A stretch of 11,233 nt of DNA from Candidatus Bathyarchaeota archaeon (GTDB lineage Archaea > Thermoproteota > Bathyarchaeia > Bathyarchaeales > WUQV01), in the NCBI GenBank assembly GCA_009889585.1, contig WUQV01000193.1:1-11233 (forward strand), in the 5' to 3' direction. The notes under the pieces were generated by a model. The model was not told where the DNA came from, did no database searches, and saw only the letters and a program-made list of their open reading frames with translations. The position numbers and the translations under genes were made by a program. Positions 6,770 to 11,233 of this stretch are shown here, one piece after another. Position 1 is the first letter of the stretch, and each line of letters starts with the position of its first letter.

Positions 6770-7088
6770 TCAATTCATTAGGATCCTTCTTTAAGGCTTT
6801 AACTATCAAGTCTGCCAACACGACATTAAGCGGCAAGCCAAGGTTATTCGCCATAACATTTACCTTTTCCCACATGTTGACATGAAGCTTCGGTATACGC
6901 TCAGCCCATTGCTCACGTCCTTCTTCAAAAAGCTTCCTCAACGATAACGTTTGAGCCTTCATCTCCATACAAATGGTATGAAAATCCTCCCTTAACTTCT
7001 TGGCGATGTAAATGAGCTCTGGCCTTTCAAGCTCCGCTCTTAGCTTTTCCCATATAGCTTCAAGCTCTAGTGAGCTTACTTCTTCCAT
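6744..7088 (-). CDS. Small protein with C-terminal ribbon-helix-helix-like segment, PaREP1 partner
   Basis: The start is ATG 7088, five bases after GGTGA (7094-7098), giving 114 residues; a GTG at 7097 lies inside the ribosome site and is less likely. The N-terminal part (to about residue 64) is charged and helical, probably coiled. The following segment, KLHVNMWEKVNVMANNLG and LPLNVVLADLIVKALKK, reads as strand, helix, turn, helix. That is the pattern of ribbon-helix-helix DNA-binding antitoxins, which would dimerise through the strand. The family as a whole is not one I can name. The stop codon lies 26 bases inside the PaREP1 gene, and the start is coupled to the gene upstream, whose TGA forms part of the ribosome site. 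A role as antitoxin and autorepressor, acting at the palindrome at 7339-7350, is an inference from architecture. Confidence 0.6.
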   Translation of the reverse strand: MEEVSSLELEAIWEKLRAELERPELIYIAKKLREDFHTICMEMKAQTLSLRKLFEEGREQWAERIPKLHVNMWEKVNVMANNLGLPLNVVLADLIVKALKKDPNELIEFSQRVP

Positions 7089-7093
7089 GCTCT

Positions 7094-7333
7094 TCACCTT
7101 AGCTCCTCATACTCAATTACACTACCAGTTTCATCATCAATAGTAACTCCGGCCCTAACTTCTATCCCCCTTACTTTGAACGTGCATTCGACCCTTCATT
7201 CACCCTTATCATATCTCACTTTTATAGGCCGAAAGCTATTGAAATCAGCATAAGGACCATAGGGTGAGTTTACTATGAACCAGTAAGCCTCCCGAAGGAC
7301 GTCGGTGATGGATAAACGCCGCCTTTTCATCAT
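7094..7333 (-). pseudogene. Hidden 79-codon first gene of the PaREP1 cassette, interrupted by an in-frame TGA
   Basis: Starting at ATG 7333 (or ATG 7330), a frame encodes MMKRRRLSITDVLREAYW and continues to a TGA at 7196-7198 (codon 46). The same frame then runs 33 more codons, beginning RVECTFKVRGIEVRAGV and ending VIEYEELR, to TGA 7094-7096. That final TGA lies inside the ribosome site of the next gene. Both halves look protein-like, with alternating hydrophobic strands and AGG-rich arginine codons like the neighbours. One substitution (for example CGA to TGA) would explain the break. No ATG, GTG or TTG lies in frame early in the second half, so it would not be translated alone. The stop context GAATGA contains an overlapping ATG in another frame that ends after 15 codons. 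I do not recognise the family; a third antitoxin-like or accessory subunit is a guess. Confidence 0.55.
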
Positions 7334-7338
7334 TTTGA

Positions 7339-7360
7339 CGTAAATTTACGGCAATATATC
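7339..7360 (-). promoter_or_regulatory. PaREP1 cassette promoter with palindromic operator candidate
   Basis: On the minus strand a TATA element GATATATT (7353-7360) is centred about 24-27 bases before ATG 7333/7330, so the mRNA should be leaderless. Between the box and the start lies CGTAAATTTACG (7339-7350), a perfect 12-bp palindrome covering the transcription-initiation zone. A dimeric ribbon-helix-helix repressor bound here would block initiation, the usual autoregulation of toxin-antitoxin operons. Binding is inferred. Confidence 0.5.
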
Positions 7361-7393
7361 GCTTTCGGTTTGACAACCTTAATTACAGAGAAA

Positions 7394-8188
7394 TTACCTC
7401 CCAAACCGACGCGTCCTCCTTTGATACGTTCGAACGGCGCGTAAGAAGTCTATCTTACGTATCTCAGGCCAATATACGTCTAGGAAAACGAGTTCGCTAT
7501 ATGCCGATTGCCACAATAGGAATCCACTAAGCCTCTCTTCGCCAGAAGTCCTTATGATGAAGTCAGGATCCTGTTTAGGTAAGTGTGCTGTATATAAGTA
7601 ACGTTCAAACAGGCATTCATCTATCTCGTTTAAATCGATTTCGCCCTTCTTCACAGCTTCCGCTATCCTTTTAGTCGCATCTACTATCTCAGCCCTACCT
7701 CCATAAGCTACTGCAACATTTAAAAAGCGCCCTTCATACCCCTCAGTAGCCTTTTCTATCTCCCCCATCAAGCTTTGGATGCGCTCAGGAAGCAACCCCA
7801 GCCTTCCGACGAATTTCACGCGCACCTTCCTTTCATGAATGCTTTTGTCATTAAGCAATTGAGAGAGCTTCTCCTCTAAAATCTTCATGATCTCTTCGAT
7901 CTCCCTTTTCGAACGCCTAAAGTTCTCAAGGGAGAATACATAAAGCGTAACCGACTTAATGCCAAGTTCATCACACCATCTTAACACCTCTTCAACCTTC
8001 TTAGCCCCATGTCTATGGCCAATCCACGGCTCTAACGAGCGCTTAAGCGCCCACCTCCTATTCCCATCGAGGATCAAAGCTACGTGGTCGGGCTTGACGC
8101 CATCCTTCACCTGACGCCAAAGCCATTTCTCGTAAAGCTTGTAAATCCCGAAGGCCCTGAGCAGCTCCCTTAACATACGCCGAATCAC
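7394..8188 (-). CDS. uppS: cis-prenyltransferase (polyprenyl diphosphate synthase)
   Basis: This protein of up to 264 residues is of normal family length. It condenses isopentenyl diphosphate onto an allylic primer in the Z configuration to make the long polyprenol (dolichol-type) carrier used for archaeal glycan transfer at the membrane. All family regions are present: HVALILDGNRRWA (35-47, with the essential D41), GHRHGAKKV (57-65), VFSLENFRRS (84-93), AVAYGGRAEI (159-168), and the C-terminal DPDFIIRTSGE plus RLSGFLLWQSAYSELVF. The start is either GTG 8188 or ATG 8176. A TATA element at 8203-8211 is shared with the divergent gene at 8228 and fits ATG 8176 (260 residues) better. The PaREP1 cassette lies 60 bases downstream on the same strand but has its own promoter. 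Confidence 0.92.
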   Translation of the reverse strand: MIRRMLRELLRAFGIYKLYEKWLWRQVKDGVKPDHVALILDGNRRWALKRSLEPWIGHRHGAKKVEEVLRWCDELGIKSVTLYVFSLENFRRSKREIEEIMKILEEKLSQLLNDKSIHERKVRVKFVGRLGLLPERIQSLMGEIEKATEGYEGRFLNVAVAYGGRAEIVDATKRIAEAVKKGEIDLNEIDECLFERYLYTAHLPKQDPDFIIRTSGEERLSGFLLWQSAYSELVFLDVYWPEIRKIDFLRAVRTYQRRTRRFGR

Positions 8189-8202
8189 TAAGGTTCATGA
8201 GG

Positions 8203-8211
8203 TTTATATGT
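8203..8211. promoter_or_regulatory. Shared bidirectional TATA element
   Basis: TTTATATG reads as box A in both directions. Its centre near 8206 is 22 bases from ATG 8228 (+) and 30 bases from ATG 8176 (-). Neither side has a clear ribosome site, so both mRNAs may be leaderless or nearly so. Confidence 0.45.
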
Positions 8212-8227
8212 TTAACCATCAAAATCG

Positions 8228-8449
8228 ATGGCCAGGTTTATGCTTTTCACGATTAAAGCCGGGGATCCTCTGGTGGCTAATCTACTAAGCGTAATTCATC
8301 GTCTCAAAGTTAAGAGCTACGTCAAAGCGGCCACCGCATTTGATAAGAGACTCAACATAGAACTTACAGAAGTAGCCAGAAAGCCCCGTTCTTCGTTCTT
8401 TAGAGTAGGGATGAATGGCGTGAAGATAGATTTAAATGCAGGGAGGTAG
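8228..8449 (+). CDS. Small hypothetical protein (73 aa) divergent from uppS
   Basis: I do not recognise this family. The protein looks genuine: MARFMLFTIKAGDPLVANLL begins a strand-helix pattern, followed by a basic segment (HRLKVKSYVKAATAFDKRL), a strand (NIELTEVA), and a C-terminal strand pair around FFRVGMNGVKIDL. A small alpha/beta fold of ferredoxin or ACT kind is conceivable but not shown. It is basic, with no cysteines, signal or membrane segment. The start ATG 8228 is 22 bases after the shared TATA element. It ends 23 bases before the tnpB start, so the left end of the insertion element lies at or very near its stop codon. The present C-terminus (NAGR) may therefore have been altered by the insertion. 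Confidence 0.6.
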   Translation: MARFMLFTIKAGDPLVANLLSVIHRLKVKSYVKAATAFDKRLNIELTEVARKPRSSFFRVGMNGVKIDLNAGR

Positions 8450-9583
8450 TACCCTATCATCGTGCCTGTGGCATGAAAGCTAGAAAGACGATTAAGGCTA
8501 AGATAATTTCACCAACCGTTAGAAAGCTTAGAGTTCTTGAGCTTGAGTATGGTAATTGGCAGAAGTACCTCAGGGGAGATAAAACAGTCAAGCTCCATTC
8601 TGCCACAAAGCAACAAGCAGACAGGTTGTTGAAGAGGTTAAGAAGGGTTTTGAAAGATAAGGAGTATCCTCTAATTATAAGAAGGGATTGCTTCAGGGTT
8701 GATGTTCAAGAGACAAAGCTAACTAAATATTGGGCTAAAGTCCCGACGCATAAGGGAGGCGTATTTGTCCCGATAATACCTCATGAACCGTTAGAAGGTT
8801 TAGAAACTAGGGAGGCAAAGCTCCTTAAGAAAGATGGGAATGGTACATTCATATAGCGGTTCAGAAGAGCGTTGAAGAGCCAAAAACAAACCCTCATAAT
8901 ATAATTGCGATAGATATGGGCGATAAGAACGTAGCTACTAAAATCGAGGTTAACAACAGGAAAGTCGAGAACCCTAAGTTCTATGGAAGGGAGGTTAGAG
9001 GCATCAGGAGGCATTATGATTGGCTTAGAAGAAGGCTTGGAAAAAAGAAGTTATTGAAGGTCATCAAGCGGATAGGGCGAAAGGAAAAAGTCAGAGTTAA
9101 CGATGTTCTTCACAAGATTTCTAAGGAAATTGTCGAAAGAGCTAAAGAGACCAATGCCATAATAGCCATAGGCTACCCGAAGGGGATCAGAAATAAAAAG
9201 AAGAGGAAGAGTGCTTAACAGGATAACAAACAGGATGCCGTACTACAAACTCATGAGCTACGTAGGGTATAAAGCGCTCTGGGAAGGGATAAAGGTGATC
9301 AGAGTTAAGGAATGCTATACGTCAATCACGTGTCACGGATGTGGAGCTAACGGAAAGCGTGTTTCTCAAGGCTTATTCCTATGTTCGTCATGTGGATTGG
9401 AGTATAACGCTGATTTAAATGGGGCGATAAACATCGCTAAGTTGTCCCTAGGCTATATGCTTAGGGACGGGGCTGGTTTGACACAGCCCTTAACTGAGCG
9501 TGAAGCCGTGCCTCCGGCTTGTAGCCATGAGGCAGGCATGGCAGAGAGCTCAGAATCTCCCTACTTTAGGGGGAGGAGTGTCA
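8450..9583 (+). mobile_element. TnpB-only insertion element (IS1341-type, IS200/IS605 superfamily), decayed
   Basis: The element consists of a tnpB reading frame and a structured 3' end, with no tnpA transposase beside it, so it would need a transposase in trans. The right end is placed just after the terminal hairpin (9557-9575) and AGGAGTGTCA, where elements of this group usually stop. The left end is not marked by a repeat I can see and lies somewhere between the stop codon at 8449 and tnpB at 8473. Both limits are approximate. Confidence 0.55.
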
Positions 9584-9633
9584 AAAGTTTAGCATCTTCT
9601 TATACGTGTGAAGGCTTTAAAAAGCGAGTTTAG
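8473..9633 (+). pseudogene. tnpB: TnpB RNA-guided nuclease, two compensating frameshifts
   Basis: Three frames together encode a 387-codon TnpB of usual size. The N-terminus, KARKTIKAKIISPT...LELEYGNWQKYL, is typical of the wedge/REC part. A one-base loss near 8848-8849 (TTT to TT) shifts frame: GTF, then HIAVQKSV. RuvC-I IIAIDMG follows, with Asp codon 8913-8915. A one-base gain in the A/G run at about 9196-9207 restores the original frame, continuing GRVLNRITNRMPYYKL. The zinc finger CHGC/CSSC is intact (Cys codons at 9331, 9340, 9382, 9391), and RuvC-III NADLNGA has its Asp at 9412-9414. The RuvC-II Glu expected in the AIIAIGYPKGIR segment is Gly (9171-9173). As read, no full protein is made. 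Intact TnpB cuts DNA guided by the RNA from its own 3' end. The last about 60 codons overlap that RNA. Confidence 0.85.
9440..9583 (+). ncRNA. Probable omega RNA (reRNA) scaffold at the element's right end
   Basis: The 3' end of tnpB holds a chain of hairpins. GTCCCTA/TAGGGAC pairs 9444-9450 with 9462-9468, and GGGCTG/CAGCCC pairs 9470-9475 with 9484-9489. AGCCG/CGGCT pairs 9504-9508 with 9515-9519, and GCCATG/CATGGC pairs 9524-9529 with 9537-9542. The terminal CTCCCTA/TAGGGGGAG hairpin spans 9557-9575. Guide RNAs of TnpB are known to overlap the tnpB 3' end and run past the element's end, where flanking DNA serves as guide. That guide would begin near 9580-9584 (AAAAGTTTAGC...). The exact ends are inferred. 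The scaffold seems better preserved than the protein frame. Confidence 0.55.
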
Positions 9634-9825
9634 CCAGAGATGATCGAATGAGAAAAGAAGCAAGGGATTCTTACTATAATTTTAAGAAAAGAGGAATCCT
9701 CGGTTTTAGCTAACAACATCATCTTTGATAATTATCTTAGTTATATTTTCCTCAGGTAGAACTTATAGGTGCTTTGCTCGCGGCTTTAGGTATGGTGGCC
9801 CTTTAGCTACGATTGCAAAATCGTT

Positions 9826-9838
9826 ATAAAAAGAAAGG
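9826..9838 (-). terminator. Oligo-T terminator of the 9861-10835 gene
   Basis: About 22 bases past the stop codon the minus strand reads CCTTTCTTTTTAT, a T-rich run of the kind that ends archaeal transcription. A small hairpin, ACGAT/ATCGT (9809-9824), lies just beyond. The rest of the region between tnpB and this gene (9634-9860) is AT-rich, with no frame or RNA gene I can support. Confidence 0.4.
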
Positions 9839-9860
9839 ACGACTTACGTGACACAGCCAA

Positions 9861-10835
9861 TTACCTCAATACCTCGGGATTGACGACGTTCCGAGGCCTT
9901 CCTTCAATGAAGCTCCTTATGTTCTCAAATGCTATTCTCGTCCTTACCTGCAATGCTTCCCTTGTGTAAAAGCCTATGTGCGGAGTCAAAACCGCGTTTT
10001 CAATCTTAGTTGCCTTTAATATGAGGTCATCTAGCGGTAAAGGCTCAACATCATAAACATCTATTCCTACCCGTATCTTTCCACTTTCCAAGGCCTTACA
10101 TAAGGCTTCCTTAACAACCACAGGCCCTCTAGCCGTATTTATCAAAATTGAACCAGGCTTCATTAATTCGATCTCCCTCTCCCCTATGAGTCCACGAGTT
10201 GTATCTAATAAAGGTACGTGTAAGGTTACTATGTCGCTTAACCTAAGGAGGTCTTTAAGACTTGTAAGCGTAACATTAAGCTTCTTTGCTACCTCCTCCC
10301 TAGGAGCGACATCATATGCTAGGACCTTCATGCCGAAGCTGTTTGCTATCCTTGCAACCGCTTGGCCTATGTCACCAAAGCCTACTATCCCGATGGTCTT
10401 GCCGTAAAGCTCCGTCCCTAAAAGGCCCTCCCTCGTCCAACCCGTTCTCGTCACGTGATCAGCTTTGATAAGGTTCCTTAAGAGGGCGATTAACATGCCG
10501 AATACCAATTCTGAGACGCTATGAGTTGCATAATGTGGGACGTTAGAGACGACAACCCCTCGCTCAGTAGCAGCTTTTATATCTACATGATCATAACCCG
10601 TAAAGGAGATGGAGATCATCTTGAGCTCTTTTGAATCGAATATGACCTTCCTTGAGATAGGATAGTTGACCCCAAGGGCTACATCAGCGTCAGCGAGCCT
10701 AGCCGCAAGGTCATCCTGTGATATCGGCCTTTCCTTTACGTATGTGAACTCATGAGGTGGCCCTATCAGCTCTGACGCTAGCTTCCTAACTACTTCATCT
10801 TCAACTTGCAGGTCTTCGAGGGCTACAATTTTCAT
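9861..10835 (-). CDS. D-2-hydroxyacid dehydrogenase (phosphoglycerate/glycerate dehydrogenase family)
   Basis: This 324-residue protein is full length for the two-domain family without an ACT domain. It shows FTGYDHVDI (78-86), ATHSVSEL (103-110), the nucleotide loop GFGDIG (152-157), and D175 at the end of the second Rossmann strand (VLAYD), which marks NAD preference. Catalytic residues are R236 (NTARG), E264 and H286 (TPHIGFYT). The substrate is probably 3-phosphoglycerate, glycerate/hydroxypyruvate or glyoxylate; sequence alone does not decide. It is a distant paralogue of the enzyme at 3795-4766, which appears tuned to NADP. It starts at ATG 10835 with AAGGTG some 12 bases upstream. It is divergent from a class V aminotransferase gene, the usual next enzyme after phosphoglycerate or glycerate oxidation, so a shared serine/glycine pathway role is likely. 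Confidence 0.85.
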   Translation of the reverse strand: MKIVALEDLQVEDEVVRKLASELIGPPHEFTYVKERPISQDDLAARLADADVALGVNYPISRKVIFDSKELKMISISFTGYDHVDIKAATERGVVVSNVPHYATHSVSELVFGMLIALLRNLIKADHVTRTGWTREGLLGTELYGKTIGIVGFGDIGQAVARIANSFGMKVLAYDVAPREEVAKKLNVTLTSLKDLLRLSDIVTLHVPLLDTTRGLIGEREIELMKPGSILINTARGPVVVKEALCKALESGKIRVGIDVYDVEPLPLDDLILKATKIENAVLTPHIGFYTREALQVRTRIAFENIRSFIEGRPRNVVNPEVLR

Positions 10836-10873
10836 AGCTACCTACGCACCTTAACTATCGGACTAGCACTTAA

Positions 10874-10893
10874 GCTTTATGGAAAAAATTAAA
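10874..10893. promoter_or_regulatory. Divergent promoter pair between dehydrogenase and aminotransferase
   Basis: On the minus strand CCATAAAGC (10874-10882) is a TATA element predicting transcription about 17 bases before ATG 10835. On the plus strand AAAAAATTAAAAG (about 10882-10892) is centred some 27 bases before GTG 10916, giving a leaderless mRNA. The boxes are only a few bases apart, so the two genes are probably controlled together. Confidence 0.45.
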
Positions 10894-10915
10894 AGCCAGC
10901 TTTGTCCTAAAAAAC

Positions 10916-11233
10916 GTGGTCGAATTGTTAGATGAAAGAGAGCTCCTCATGATACCAGGTCCAACGATGGTTAACCCCAGAGTTCTGAGGTCGTTAGCTA
11001 AACCCACTTTAGCTCATACTAGCGTTGCCTTCGGAGGGATTTTTAAAGAAGCGATCGAGAATATGAAGAAAATCTTCATGACAAATGGACATATCTTCAT
11101 AGTTTGTGGATCTGGAACGCTAGCTCAAGAGATGGCGGTAGCGAACTTCGTGGAGCCGGAAGATAAGGTACTCGTCATTTGTAACGGATTTTTCGCTGAA
11201 CGCTTCGTAGAAATATGCAAAAGATATGGAGCA
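10916..11233 (+). CDS. Class V aminotransferase, N-terminal part (serine-pyruvate/alanine-glyoxylate type), cut by window edge
   Basis: The first 106 codons of a PLP enzyme of the SgaA/AGXT/MJ0959 group are present, and the gene continues past the window. Visible marks are LLMIPGPTMVNPRVL (residues 10-24), AHTSVAFG (35-42), the PLP-phosphate loop GSGTLAQE (71-78), and VLVICNGFFAERF (91-103). The PLP lysine lies downstream, outside the window. The family transfers amino groups between alanine, serine or glutamate and glyoxylate, hydroxypyruvate or 3-phosphohydroxypyruvate; in methanogens the relative MJ0959 is thought to serve as phosphoserine aminotransferase. GTG 10916 is chosen because a TATA box sits 27 bases upstream; ATG 10949, next to the conserved PGPT, is an alternative. 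Its divergent neighbour, a hydroxyacid dehydrogenase, would supply the keto acid. Confidence 0.88.
   Translation, partial: MVELLDERELLMIPGPTMVNPRVLRSLAKPTLAHTSVAFGGIFKEAIENMKKIFMTNGHIFIVCGSGTLAQEMAVANFVEPEDKVLVICNGFFAERFVEICKRYGA

Noticed and set aside
7196..7198. TGA read as selenocysteine
   Set aside because: No selenoprotein motif (such as U-x-x-C redox context) surrounds it and I see no evidence for a SECIS; a point mutation is simpler.
7196..7199. ATGA overlap (ATG 7197-7199 with TGA 7196-7198), suggesting two coupled genes, plus a TATA-like CCTATAAAAG at 7217-7228
   Set aside because: The frame from this ATG stops after 15 codons, whereas the peptide after the TGA continues in the original frame. 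An interrupted single gene explains the sequence better.
9664..9699. GGATTC/GAATCC inverted repeat in the AT-rich region after tnpB
   Set aside because: The stem is only six bases with a long AT-rich loop and no T run or gene context to give it a role.
1..11233. CRISPR arrays, tRNA or rRNA genes
   Set aside because: I read both strands for regularly spaced direct repeats and for tRNA T-arm signatures; the few GGTTCGA-like matches lie inside coding sequence and do not fold as tRNA.

Overview
The window reads as chromosomal DNA from a thermophilic archaeon, most likely of the Thermoproteota/TACK side. Support for this: archaeal box-A (TATA) elements lie about 22-28 bases before the start codons of at least six genes, several of which look leaderless; GGTGA-type ribosome sites appear inside operons; and the gene families are archaeal (Ygr210/MJ1332-type OBG GTPase with a CxC insert, UPF0104 membrane protein, short ACT-less SerA, archaeal cis-prenyltransferase, PaREP1, IS1341-type TnpB). 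Rank below domain is an inference; no rRNA or tRNA gene is visible.

Layout. 1-670: a ten-cysteine small protein with the cysteine spacing of DUF326/YhjQ copper-binding helical bundles, plus a doubtful convergent 60-codon frame. 671-1723 (-): UPF0104/AglD-like membrane protein. 1932-2582 (+): class II (fuculose-phosphate type) aldolase. 2724-3673 (+): a tandem GNAT acetyltransferase split by a single-base frameshift in a G run. 3727-3783: an inverted repeat between convergent genes. 3795-4766 (-): short SerA-type dehydrogenase. 4915-6120 (+): OBG-family GTPase with TGS domain. 6121-6433: no gene seen. 6434-7333 (-): a compact PaREP1 cassette. 7394-8188 (-): cis-prenyltransferase (uppS). 8228-8449 (+): unrecognised 73-aa protein. 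8473-9633 (+): TnpB-only insertion element with two frameshifts, and a structured 3' end that looks like its omega RNA. 9861-10835 (-): a second 2-hydroxyacid dehydrogenase, divergent from 10916-11233 (+), the start of a class V aminotransferase cut by the window edge.

How the genes fit together. The two dehydrogenases and the class V aminotransferase are the enzyme types expected for serine/glycerate metabolism (3-phosphoglycerate or glycerate oxidation, then transamination). uppS and the UPF0104 protein both belong to polyprenol-linked envelope or lipid chemistry, but they are not adjacent.

The most unusual part is the PaREP1 cassette. It has its own TATA box, then a perfect 12-bp palindrome between TATA and start codon. 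Next comes a 79-codon gene interrupted by one in-frame TGA, then a protein with a C-terminal ribbon-helix-helix-like segment, and finally a PaREP1 (HEPN-like) protein. The genes overlap or are coupled through their ribosome sites. This is the layout of an autoregulated toxin-antitoxin-like module. Four loci in the window carry reading-frame lesions; three of these lesions are single-base indels, so read-level checking matters before calling them pseudogenes.
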